Positions 24,588 through 32,544 of a stretch of 33,607 nt of DNA are shown here, in pieces (the first letter of the stretch is position 1; each line of letters opens with the position of its first letter). Both the position numbers and the translations under genes were made by a program. Location of the stretch: assembly GCA_913060505.1 (NCBI GenBank), contig CAJXRQ010000031.1:1-33607 (forward strand). The letters run 5' to 3'. A model generated the notes under the pieces. It was not told the origin of the DNA, ran no database searches, and saw nothing but the letters and a program-made list of their open reading frames with translations. This stretch comes from an uncultured Desulfovibrio sp. Lineage in GTDB: Bacteria > Desulfobacterota > Desulfovibrionia > Desulfovibrionales > Desulfovibrionaceae.

Positions 24588-26297
24588 ATGAAATCATACG
24601 ACATCGTCATCGTGGGATCCGGCGGCGCCGGACTGCGTGCCGCCGTGGGAGCCCTGCAGGAAAATCCCGATCTGGACATAATGGTCGTCACCAAGACCAT
24701 GCCCACACGTTCGGCCACTTGCATGGCCGAAGGCGGAATCAACGGGGTGCTGGATTTCCCGGGACAGGAAGACACGCTGGAAGCCCACAGTTTCGACACG
24801 GTCAAAGGCAGCGACTATCTGGGAGATCAGGAGGCCATCGACTTTTTCGTTGAGAAGGCATCCGAAGCAGTGCGGGAAACCGACTTCTGGGGAACTCCCT
24901 ACAGTCGCTGCGACGACGGCCGCGTTGCCTGCCGCCTCATGGGCGGGCATAAACACGCCCGTACCAACTACTCCGCAGACAAGACCGGCCATATTCTGCT
25001 CCACTCCAATTTTGACTACGCACTGAAATCCGGCGTGCAGTTCCGCATCAATTCCCATTTGCTGGACGTGGCTGTGGAAGACGGTGTGTGTTGTGGCGTT
25101 GTTGTCCGGGACACCAACACCGGTGAAATTACCCCCATCCGCGCAAAAGCTGTCGTGCTGGCCACTGGCGGCTACACCCGCATGTTCTGGGCTCGCACCA
25201 GCACGCCTTACATCGCCACTGGCGACGGCGTAGCCGCTGCCCTGCGCGCCGGGGTAGCGTTCAAGGATCCGGAAATGGTCCAATTCCACCCCACAGGAGT
25301 AGCTAACGGCGGCGTTCTGATCACGGAAGCCGCTCGCGGCGAGGGGGGATATCTGGTCAACAACAAGGGCCAACGTTTCATGGCCGACTATGCGCCGGAC
25401 CGCATGGAACTAGCCCCCCGTGACATCACAGCCCGCGCCATCGAGACGGAAATCATCGAAGGCCGTGGATATGGTGAAGGACTGGGAGCACACGTCCTGT
25501 TGGACCTGCGCCATCTGGGGCGTGAACGCATTCTGGAACGTCTGCCGCAAATTCGCCACGTGGCCCAGCTTTTCGAAAATCTGGATCTCGTGGAACAGCC
25601 CGTTCCCATCCGTCCCACCGCCCACTATTCCATGGGCGGAATTGACGTCATCGATCATGAACATATGAAGACCGCCATTCCCGGATTGTTCGCCGCAGGG
25701 GAGTGTTCCTGCGTTTCCATCCACGGTGCCAACCGCTTGGGCGGAAACTCTTTGGCGGACGCCATGGTAACCGGGAAACAGGCTGGCATCGGCGCCGCCT
25801 CCTACGTACCCGATGCAGGCCTGAAAGGTGATGCGCCCCTGAAAAAGCTGGCTTCCAAATGGCGCGACCATTTCCGTGAAGCCACCTCCCGCAAGGGCGG
25901 CCCGACAGTCCCCGAACTCCGGGAAAAACTGGCCGCAACGCTGTGGGAAGGCATGGGCATATTCCGAACCGAGGAAAAACTTCAGGCTGCGCTGAACAGC
26001 GTGATCGACCTGCAAAAGGAATACGAAACCGCTGTGGTGGGCAATGAGAATCCCATCTGCAACACCGCCTATTCCCATTTCCTGGAAGTGGACACCATAT
26101 TCACGCTGGCACGTTGCGCCCTTGTCGCTGCCGTAGCCCGCAAAGAATCCCGTGGCGCACACACCAGAAAGGACTTTACACAACGCGATGACGAAAACTT
26201 CCTCAAACACAGCCTGGTCACGATAAACGGTGATTACCACCTGGACTACCGCCCGGTATCCATCAATCGCTATCAGCCCCAGGAGCGTAAGTACTAA
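24588..26297 (+). CDS. frdA: Fumarate reductase/succinate dehydrogenase flavoprotein subunit (type E/TfrA-like)
   Basis: A 569-residue FAD enzyme interconverting fumarate and succinate. Order: dinucleotide fold (DIVIVGSGGAGLRAA, residues 5-19), FAD segment PTRSATCMAEGGING (39-53), substrate-binding region HPTGVANGGVLITEAARGEGG, capping-domain motif DITARAIETEI, SMGGIDVI, and the late SIHGANRLGGNSL. The usual covalent-FAD histidine (R-S-H-T) is replaced by Ala43 (R-S-A-T), so the flavin should be non-covalent, which in E. coli FrdA variants favours fumarate reduction over succinate oxidation. No Tat signal is present, so the enzyme is cytoplasmic. Its stop codon overlaps the iron-sulfur subunit start by 1 bp (TAATG). 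The order flavoprotein, iron-sulfur protein, CCG protein matches type E complexes (SdhABE, MfrABE) and a split version of thiol:fumarate reductase TfrAB. Confidence 0.9.
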   Translation: MKSYDIVIVGSGGAGLRAAVGALQENPDLDIMVVTKTMPTRSATCMAEGGINGVLDFPGQEDTLEAHSFDTVKGSDYLGDQEAIDFFVEKASEAVRETDFWGTPYSRCDDGRVACRLMGGHKHARTNYSADKTGHILLHSNFDYALKSGVQFRINSHLLDVAVEDGVCCGVVVRDTNTGEITPIRAKAVVLATGGYTRMFWARTSTPYIATGDGVAAALRAGVAFKDPEMVQFHPTGVANGGVLITEAARGEGGYLVNNKGQRFMADYAPDRMELAPRDITARAIETEIIEGRGYGEGLGAHVLLDLRHLGRERILERLPQIRHVAQLFENLDLVEQPVPIRPTAHYSMGGIDVIDHEHMKTAIPGLFAAGECSCVSIHGANRLGGNSLADAMVTGKQAGIGAASYVPDAGLKGDAPLKKLASKWRDHFREATSRKGGPTVPELREKLAATLWEGMGIFRTEEKLQAALNSVIDLQKEYETAVVGNENPICNTAYSHFLEVDTIFTLARCALVAAVARKESRGAHTRKDFTQRDDENFLKHSLVTINGDYHLDYRPVSINRYQPQERKY

Positions 26298-27262
26298 TGC
26301 AGAACTTCATCTTCCTCATCGACCGTTTCGACGGCACAAATTCCTGGCGGCAACGTTACGAATTCCCGCACAAACCGGGAATGACGGTGTTGGCATGCCT
26401 CATCCATATCAAGGAAAACATCGACCCGACCCTGAACTTCACAGCGTCCTGCCGCAGTGCCATCTGCGGAGCCTGTGCCGTCCGAGTGAACGGCAACGCA
26501 GTGCTGGCCTGTGACACCATGGTGGACGATCTACGCGAACAGTGGGGTGAAGACACCCTGACGATCAGTCCTCTGGGCAATGCCAAGGTGATCAGCGACC
26601 TTGTAGTGAAATGGGATGAAAAAATCCATCGCCTGCGCAAGGCCAATACCGGTCTGCATGCCAGAGATGAATTCTCGGCCCATGAAGGTTGCCGCCAGAG
26701 CCCGGAAGACATGCAGGCGGTCTCAAAACAGTGGGACTGCATCCTGTGCGGAAGCTGTGCTTCGGAATGCAACAAGCTCTCCGACGACAGCACCGACTTT
26801 CTTGAGCCGTTCATCTACACGCATGCCGCCCGCTACGCCAAGGATTCCCGCAGCAAGAACCCCATGGAACACGTCATGGACATGGAGCGTTCAGGACTTT
26901 GGAAATGCCTGCACTGCATGGAGTGTGTGACCAAATGCCCCAAGGGAATCAGCCCGGCGGACGACGTCGCCCTGCTGCGAGATCTCGCATACAGGGCAGG
27001 TTGCACGGAAGGCCCGGGACCGCGCCACGCAAAGGCTTTCCGGACGGACCTGGAAAACACCGGCAGGCTCAACGAAGTACGGCTCGTGCCCAGAACCGAA
27101 GGCATGACCAGTGCGGCCACCAAGCGGTTGCCTTTTACGCTGCGCATGTTCTCACGCGGCAAGCTGACCCCGCTGGAAGCCGCACGCCTTTTCGTGGCCG
27201 ACAACAAACGGGTGCAGGATCACGACGGCCTGTGCCGTATCCTTGAAGCCAACAGGAAATAA
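26297..27262 (+). CDS. frdB: Fumarate reductase iron-sulfur subunit with extra cluster cysteine
   Basis: A 321-residue electron-transfer subunit. An N-terminal ferredoxin domain binds [2Fe-2S] through Cys52, 57, 60 and 72 (CRSAICGAC...C). The C-terminal domain has two full C-x2-C-x2-C-x3-C motifs: Cys148/151/154/158 (CILCGSCASEC) and Cys204/207/210/214 (CLHCMECVTKC). Ordinary FrdB/SdhB lacks the second cysteine of the last motif and carries [3Fe-4S] there; Cys207 here predicts [4Fe-4S], as reported for Sulfolobus-type (type E) SdhB. About 100 extra residues follow the last cluster. Its start overlaps the flavoprotein stop; the CCG gene follows after 2 bp. No membrane anchor genes (FrdC/D, SdhC/D) are in the operon. 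Confidence 0.9.
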   Translation: MQNFIFLIDRFDGTNSWRQRYEFPHKPGMTVLACLIHIKENIDPTLNFTASCRSAICGACAVRVNGNAVLACDTMVDDLREQWGEDTLTISPLGNAKVISDLVVKWDEKIHRLRKANTGLHARDEFSAHEGCRQSPEDMQAVSKQWDCILCGSCASECNKLSDDSTDFLEPFIYTHAARYAKDSRSKNPMEHVMDMERSGLWKCLHCMECVTKCPKGISPADDVALLRDLAYRAGCTEGPGPRHAKAFRTDLENTGRLNEVRLVPRTEGMTSAATKRLPFTLRMFSRGKLTPLEAARLFVADNKRVQDHDGLCRILEANRK

Positions 27263-27264
27263 CA

Positions 27265-28149
27265 ATGCAAAAGAAATATGCTTTTTTCCCGGGCTGCGTT
27301 CTGCATGCCGCCGCCAATGAGGCCGAGACTTCAGCTGTGGCCGTGGCCGAACGACTGGGAGTGACTCTTGAAGAAATTCCGGGATGGACATGCTGCGGAG
27401 CCAGCCACGTGCAGGATATCGACCCGGAAACAGCCTTGCTGGCCAACGCCCGCAATCTGGCCCTGGCCGAACGCATGGGACTTACTATCGTCACCCCGTG
27501 CAGTACCTGCGCGCTCATGCTTCGAAAGACCAGAGCCACCTTGCTGGACGGCAAAAAGGACTGGGCCAACGAACGGCTGGCCAAGGCCGGTTTGAAGTTC
27601 GAAGGCACGGTGGAAATCCGCCATCTGTTGTGGGAACTTGCCGACAGCTGCGACGAATGGGCCGACAAAGTCAGCCATCCGCAGACGGGACTTCGTGTGG
27701 CTCCTTTCTATGGTTGCCATACAGTTCGCCCGCCCAAGATCATGGACTACGAAAACCACCTGAATCCGCAGAGTCTGGAAAGAATCATCAAAGCATGCGG
27801 CGCTTCTTCAGTGACCATTCCCGAACGCCTGAAGTGCTGCGGATTCCACGCAGTCTTCCCGGCGGAAACCACGGCTCACCGCATGACGGCATCAGCCGTA
27901 TCCAGTGCGGCAAAAGCCGAGGCGGACTGCCTGCTCACCCCGTGCCCACTCTGCCACATGCAGCTGGATATGTATCAACCGGATGCGCTGTCATATTCTT
28001 GCGGCGATAAACCCGTACCTGTGCTACACTTAACCCAACTGTTGGCGATGGCATTGGGGCTGGAGGCGAAGGCCATTGGTCTCAGCCGCCACATCATCGA
28101 CACCAAACCACTGCTCGCAGCCGCCGGCCGCAGTGCTATTCAGGGGTAG
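27265..28149 (+). CDS. CCG-domain protein, HdrB/SdhE-like subunit
   Basis: A 294-residue protein with two complete cysteine-rich CCG domains, the ligands of noncubane iron-sulfur clusters in HdrB. Domain 1: Cys11, Cys43-Cys44, Cys79-x2-Cys82; domain 2: Cys151, Cys191-Cys192, Cys227-x2-Cys230. Spacings (C-x31-CC-x34-CxxC and C-x39-CC-x34-CxxC) fit the family. In heterodisulfide reductase this module reduces a disulfide. In type E succinate dehydrogenases and Mfr the equivalent subunit (SdhE/MfrE) links the complex to quinone or another carrier; in thiol:fumarate reductase it is fused to the iron-sulfur subunit. No transmembrane helix is evident. The likely role is the electron-entry subunit of the adjacent fumarate reductase, with either menaquinol or a thiol as donor; sequence alone does not decide. 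Confidence 0.88.
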   Translation: MQKKYAFFPGCVLHAAANEAETSAVAVAERLGVTLEEIPGWTCCGASHVQDIDPETALLANARNLALAERMGLTIVTPCSTCALMLRKTRATLLDGKKDWANERLAKAGLKFEGTVEIRHLLWELADSCDEWADKVSHPQTGLRVAPFYGCHTVRPPKIMDYENHLNPQSLERIIKACGASSVTIPERLKCCGFHAVFPAETTAHRMTASAVSSAAKAEADCLLTPCPLCHMQLDMYQPDALSYSCGDKPVPVLHLTQLLAMALGLEAKAIGLSRHIIDTKPLLAAAGRSAIQG

Positions 28150-28153
28150 AAAC

Positions 28154-29578
28154 ATGAACTATATCAAAAAATTATCCCCCGTCATCGTGACCCTCCTGCT
28201 CTGGTTTGTCCCGGTGCCCGAGGGCCTTTCCGTCAACGCCATGCACTACCTGGCCATTTTTCTTGGCGTTGTCGTGGCACTGATCACCGAACCGGTTCCC
28301 GCCGCCATTACCGGTCTTATCGGCGTGGCGGCCGCAGGAGCCTTGCAGCTGGTTCCCGGTGCCAACGGCGTCATCACCACCAAGTCTTCCATTTCCTGGG
28401 CCCTGTCCGGATTCGGTAACAGCACTGTTTGGCTCATCTTCATCGCCTTCATGTTCGCGCTGGGCTATGAACGCACCGGCCTTGGCAAACGCATCGCCCT
28501 GCTGCTGATGCGCGCGCTCGGCAAACGAACGCTTGGCCTTGGCTACGCAGTCGCCCTGGCCGACCTGATGCTTGCTCCGTTCATCCCGTCCAACACGGCA
28601 CGTAGTGGTGGCACCATCTTCCCTATCGTCAGCAATATCCCCCCCATGTACGGTTCGTCTGCTGAAGATCAACCGCGCAAAATCGGCGCATACCTGATGT
28701 GGACCTGCCTTGCCACGACCACCGTAACCAGTTCCCTGTTCTTTACTGGTCTGGCGCCGAACCTGCTGGCCATGTCCATTGTCAAAAGCTCGGTAAACGT
28801 GGATATCTCCTGGATTGAATGGTTCAAGGCCGTCGCTCCGGTAGGCATCCTGCTTTTCCTCGCCACTCCGGCACTTGCCTACTTCCTGTATCCGCCGACC
28901 CAGAAAAGCTCCCCGCAGGCACCGGCATGGGCTGCGGGGGAACTTAAAAAAATGGGTCCGCTCAGTCGTCGTGAAATCACCATGGGGCTGCTCGCCCTCG
29001 GCGCGCTAATCATGTGGATCTTCGGCGGCAAGATCATGCACGGCACCATGGTGGCCATGATCGCGATGATCCTCATGGTTCTGCTCGGCGTGGTGAGTTG
29101 GGACGACGTGCTCAGCAACAAGCAGGCCTGGAGTGTTCTGGTATGGTTCGCAACTCTGGTTACGCTGGCTGGCGGTCTCAGCAAAGTAGGCTTCCTTGAA
29201 TGGTTCACCGAAGCCTGCACCGGCCTGATTCAGGGGTACAGCATCCATACGATCATCATCGCCCTGCTGGTTCTGTTCTTCTTCTCGCACTACTTCTTTG
29301 CCAGCGTCACGGCACATGTGACAGCCATGCTGCCCTTGCTGCTCACCACGGCGGCAGCAGTTCCGGGCCTCGACATGCGGCTCATGTCCATGCTCCTGTG
29401 CGGCACGCTCGGCATCATGGGAATCATCACTCCCTACGGAACCGGCCCAAGTCCCATCTACTTCGGTTCAGGCTACGTAGGCCGAAACGCCTTCTGGATT
29501 TTGGGCGGCATCTTCGGACTGGTCTACTTCGGCGCGTACCTGCTCATAGCTGTACCCTGGATGACCTCCATCTTCTAG
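28154..29578 (+). CDS. DASS-family dicarboxylate carrier (CitT/TtdT type)
   Basis: A 474-residue inner-membrane protein with about 12 hydrophobic segments. DASS signatures are the SNTARSGGTIFPIV motif in the first half, with the Ser-Asn-Thr that binds sodium/substrate in this family, and GIITPYGTGPSPIYFGSGYVG near the end. Closest recognisable relatives are anion exchangers such as TtdT (tartrate/succinate) and CitT (citrate/succinate). Acting with fumarase and fumarate reductase, it plausibly takes up malate, fumarate or tartrate in exchange for succinate. The start at 28154 has an AGGGG ribosome site and gives a family-like N-terminus; the frame is open 26 codons further upstream inside the CCG gene. 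It is the last gene of the sigma-54 operon and is followed by a terminator-like hairpin. Confidence 0.9.
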   Translation: MNYIKKLSPVIVTLLLWFVPVPEGLSVNAMHYLAIFLGVVVALITEPVPAAITGLIGVAAAGALQLVPGANGVITTKSSISWALSGFGNSTVWLIFIAFMFALGYERTGLGKRIALLLMRALGKRTLGLGYAVALADLMLAPFIPSNTARSGGTIFPIVSNIPPMYGSSAEDQPRKIGAYLMWTCLATTTVTSSLFFTGLAPNLLAMSIVKSSVNVDISWIEWFKAVAPVGILLFLATPALAYFLYPPTQKSSPQAPAWAAGELKKMGPLSRREITMGLLALGALIMWIFGGKIMHGTMVAMIAMILMVLLGVVSWDDVLSNKQAWSVLVWFATLVTLAGGLSKVGFLEWFTEACTGLIQGYSIHTIIIALLVLFFFSHYFFASVTAHVTAMLPLLLTTAAAVPGLDMRLMSMLLCGTLGIMGIITPYGTGPSPIYFGSGYVGRNAFWILGGIFGLVYFGAYLLIAVPWMTSIF

Positions 29579-29605
29579 CGACAAAACCGACATCCGAATA
29601 CGGGA

Positions 29606-29639
29606 ACGCCGTTCAGCCCCGAAGGGTTGAACGGCGTTT
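29606..29639. terminator. Stem-loop between convergent DASS and serine-dehydratase genes
   Basis: ACGCCGTTCA (29606-29615) pairs perfectly with 29628-29637 across a 12-nt loop that can itself pair; GGGA/TCCC flanks extend the stem. Only TTT follows on the plus strand. Its position between two convergent genes suggests a bidirectional terminator. Confidence 0.6.
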
Positions 29640-29681
29640 CCCGTAACTAGCCAACCAAAAAGTATCTCGACGGCAAATCAG

Positions 29682-31250
29682 TTACAGCGATTCCTGAATT
29701 TTCCTGGCCGTAGGGGCCAGACACAGGCCGCCCCTGTTGGTGCAACGCAACTCGGAAGGCAGCATCCGTCCTACCCGGAGCATGGTATCAATGACCTCAT
29801 CCAGCGGAATGACGGGATCAAAACCGGCCATGACCATGTTGGCCGAAGCCACGGCATTGGCCGCGCCCATTGTGTTGCGATTGATGCAGGGAATCTCCAC
29901 AAGCCCGGCCACAGGATCGCAGATAAGACCAAGCACGTTCTGAAGCGCCAACGCAGCAGCGTCGAACGCCTGTCGCACACTTCCGCCCAAAAGCTGAACC
30001 GCCGCGGCTGCGGCCATGGCGGTTGCAGCCCCAACTTCGGCCTGACAGGCACAAACTTCAGCCGCAAACGTCGCCTGATGCGCAATAAACACACCGACAA
30101 GTCCGGCCACGAGCATGGCTTCTGCCTGTTCCTTTTCGGATAACTCCATGGACTCGGCCATGGAAAGGACTACAGCGGGAAGCACTCCGCAAGATCCCGC
30201 AGTGGGTGCGGCCACAACGATCCCTCCCGCACTATTGTATTCCATGATGGCGGTGGCAATGAGCATTCCTCGGTTCATAACGCCGAGGTCGGCCGTATTA
30301 ACCTTGGGAAGATTACGCGCCATGGTCGCGGCCTTGGGATGCAAAAAACCAGACACTGGCAAGACCTTTTCCAGTCCCAGCCGCGCAGCTCTGCGCATGA
30401 TGCGGATCACGGACTGCATGCGGAACAGTATTCCGTCATCCGTCAATCCACTTCTGGCCCGCTCGTATTCCAATGCCAATGAAACCGGAGAAATGCTTTT
30501 GTCACCCTGCTCCAGAATCTGCCCAGCAGTATAAAAAGGAATGTCATATTGAAATTTTCCCGCTACCGGCAAGATGGGTTCAAGGATTGAAACCACGCAA
30601 CCGTGGGCTATTTCCAATTCTCTGGCAGCAAGTAATTCCCCGGAAAACGGCTTCTCGGAAGTTATCTGTGCCAGCAGGTTAAAATCATTTTTGGAACAGG
30701 AAGCTTTTGCCCCGGCAGCACGGGCAACGGCACATACGGAATGGAGAGCGGCCTCATCCAAACACTGAAGAAACATTTCCCAAAAAGCACCGTTAACGGA
30801 CACATCATGCCCATCCATAGCCACAATGCGGAACATGCCGCCACCAGTGGACTCCGTAAGAAATTCCCGTTCCCTGTTCGCAGAATCGATCACCACTATA
30901 CGGGCGGTATTGGGATGGGGGTGAGGATTCTCCTCAACTTCGAAACAGAACTCCATGCCGCGTTTTGTGGCCTCTTCCAAAGCATTGGCGAGCAACGCAT
31001 GCTCCGGACCGAAGCCCAGAAGCCCTCCAATGAAACCTTTGTCTGATCCCTGTCCCTGATAGGTTCCGGGGTAGGAACCATCACGTTTGAAATAAATGGT
31101 CGCTCTCTTGATGTCGCCACCGACAATGTCGTGAACAGCTTTACCGATCCGGGCAGGCCCTGCGGTATGCGAACTGGAAGGTCCGGTCATGACGGGACCA
31201 ATGACATCATTGAATATGCTTGCCGGTTCATTGATTATTGCGCTCGACAT
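29682..31250 (-). CDS. L-serine dehydratase-family protein, single chain (beta + alpha domains)
   Basis: A 522-residue iron-sulfur amino-acid dehydratase homologue. The N-terminal beta domain carries VIGPVMTGPSSSHTAGPARIG (residues ~17-37), the serine-binding SSSHT loop. The C-terminal alpha domain has GSCGVLPAVVLSMA and CDPVAGLVEIPCINRN, supplying the three cluster cysteines, then NRGGLCLAP near the end. It is about 110 residues longer than its neighbour, and the C-terminus (KIQESL) lacks the tail cysteine. The two proteins differ enough to suggest different substrates (serine versus another 3-hydroxy amino acid). The start ATG has an AGGAG ribosome site that begins right after the T-run of an intercistronic terminator. 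The family is certain; the specific substrate is not. Confidence 0.85.
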   Translation of the reverse strand: MSSAIINEPASIFNDVIGPVMTGPSSSHTAGPARIGKAVHDIVGGDIKRATIYFKRDGSYPGTYQGQGSDKGFIGGLLGFGPEHALLANALEEATKRGMEFCFEVEENPHPHPNTARIVVIDSANREREFLTESTGGGMFRIVAMDGHDVSVNGAFWEMFLQCLDEAALHSVCAVARAAGAKASCSKNDFNLLAQITSEKPFSGELLAARELEIAHGCVVSILEPILPVAGKFQYDIPFYTAGQILEQGDKSISPVSLALEYERARSGLTDDGILFRMQSVIRIMRRAARLGLEKVLPVSGFLHPKAATMARNLPKVNTADLGVMNRGMLIATAIMEYNSAGGIVVAAPTAGSCGVLPAVVLSMAESMELSEKEQAEAMLVAGLVGVFIAHQATFAAEVCACQAEVGAATAMAAAAAVQLLGGSVRQAFDAAALALQNVLGLICDPVAGLVEIPCINRNTMGAANAVASANMVMAGFDPVIPLDEVIDTMLRVGRMLPSELRCTNRGGLCLAPTARKIQESL

Positions 31251-31260
31251 GGTTTCTCCT

Positions 31261-31297
31261 AAAAAAAGGCCCCACTCCCAAGTGGAGAGTGAGGCCT
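31261..31297 (-). terminator. Intercistronic intrinsic terminator abutting next ribosome site
   Basis: On the minus strand an 11-bp stem with one mismatch (31287-31297 with 31267-31277) and a 9-nt loop is followed by seven T (31261-31267). Only ten bases separate the T-run from the ATG of the 522-residue gene, and they contain its AGGAG. The upstream gene stops 11 bp before the stem. Confidence 0.85.
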
Positions 31298-31308
31298 ACA
31301 TTCCTGGC

Positions 31309-32532
31309 TTAATCACAGGCACTCCGCTTCATGCGCGCATCATAGGCTTTGGCCAGCCCGCCGGACGAAGTCTCCCGGTACAAACTCGGAAGGTCAGTCC
31401 CTGTCCGTGTCATGACCTCGACCACTTCATCAAAGGGAATACGGTGCGTTCCATCCGACAAAATGGACATCTGTGCGCGTGAAAGTGCGCGGGTCGAGGC
31501 ACAGGCATTGCGCTCGATGCAGGGAATCTGCACCAAGCCATCAACAGGATCGCACGTCAGGCCAAGGTGGTGCTCCAATCCCATTTCCGCAGCGTACTCG
31601 ATCTGGCGAACGGAACCGCCCATCACTTGTGTTGCCGCTGCCGCGGCCATGGCACAGGCAGAACCGACTTCACCCTGACAGCCAACTTCGGCGCCGGAAA
31701 TGGAGCCGTTGTGTTTAATGACGTTGCCAAACAGCCCGGCAGTAGCCAGGGCGTAGAGGATTTCCTCCTCGGTCACGTCCTGTGTCTCCCGCAGGTAGTA
31801 AAGCACAGCCGGAACAATACCGCAGGCCCCGCATGTGGGCGCAGTGACAATGATACCACCACCGGCATTCTCTTCGGCAACGGCCAGTGCATACGCAGTG
31901 ACGCGACCTGTCTGCTGCATGTCCGGACCGGAGAGCTTGGTCTTTTTAAAGTAACTCGAAGCATGACGTTTCAGCCCGATACTGCCGGGCAAAACACCTT
32001 GGGTTTTCAATCCCCGCTCCACGGCAGCTTCCATGACGCTCCAGACTTCCCTGAGGAAATCCCAAACCGCCTTGCCTTCGCATTGTTCCACGTACTCCCA
32101 ATAGGAAATGCCTTTGCGTTCGCACATTTCCATAATGGTTGTCAGGTCCGGCAGATCATAAACATGGTCAGGACCGGTTGCCTCGTCATCCGCATAACGG
32201 ATGGCTCCACCACCCACCGAATAGACTTGGACGGTATCGGCAACCAGGCCCTTTGCATTCAGGGCCTCAAACTGCATGCCATTGGGGTGGCCGGGCAATT
32301 CTTCTTCAGAATTCCAGACGATAGAGGTGCGGTCTTCGCCCAGGACGGAGAGAATAGCCCAATCCGTGAGGTGGCCTTTACCCGTGGCGGCCAGCGATCC
32401 GTAAAGGGTGATGCGGAACGCTTCGGAATCCTTGTTGCGGACAAGAAATTCCTCAGCCGCTTTTTTAGGGCCCATGGTATGGGAGGAGGATGGCCCCACA
32501 CCGATACGATACAGTTCCCTGATGCTTTCCAT
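31309..32532 (-). CDS. sdaA: L-serine ammonia-lyase, iron-sulfur dependent
   Basis: A 407-residue single-chain enzyme deaminating L-serine to pyruvate and ammonia. The N-terminus has RIGVGPSSSHTMGPKKAA (serine-binding loop), then a beta domain to about residue 150, and an alpha domain with PTCGACGIVPAVLYYL and LTCDPVDGLVQIPCIERN, the cluster cysteines. The protein ends KRSACD: a penultimate Cys, like the tail Cys that, as I recall, caps the catalytic iron in the Legionella type 2 enzyme. The start at 32532 is chosen for the GTGGAG ribosome site 6 nt upstream; a GTG at 32544 is in frame but covers that site. It directly follows the TRAP permease gene (12-bp gap), so uptake and degradation of a substrate are probably coupled. 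A terminator separates it from the paralogue downstream. Confidence 0.9.
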   Translation of the reverse strand: MESIRELYRIGVGPSSSHTMGPKKAAEEFLVRNKDSEAFRITLYGSLAATGKGHLTDWAILSVLGEDRTSIVWNSEEELPGHPNGMQFEALNAKGLVADTVQVYSVGGGAIRYADDEATGPDHVYDLPDLTTIMEMCERKGISYWEYVEQCEGKAVWDFLREVWSVMEAAVERGLKTQGVLPGSIGLKRHASSYFKKTKLSGPDMQQTGRVTAYALAVAEENAGGGIIVTAPTCGACGIVPAVLYYLRETQDVTEEEILYALATAGLFGNVIKHNGSISGAEVGCQGEVGSACAMAAAAATQVMGGSVRQIEYAAEMGLEHHLGLTCDPVDGLVQIPCIERNACASTRALSRAQMSILSDGTHRIPFDEVVEVMTRTGTDLPSLYRETSSGGLAKAYDARMKRSACD

Positions 32533-32544
32533 GATGAACTCCAC

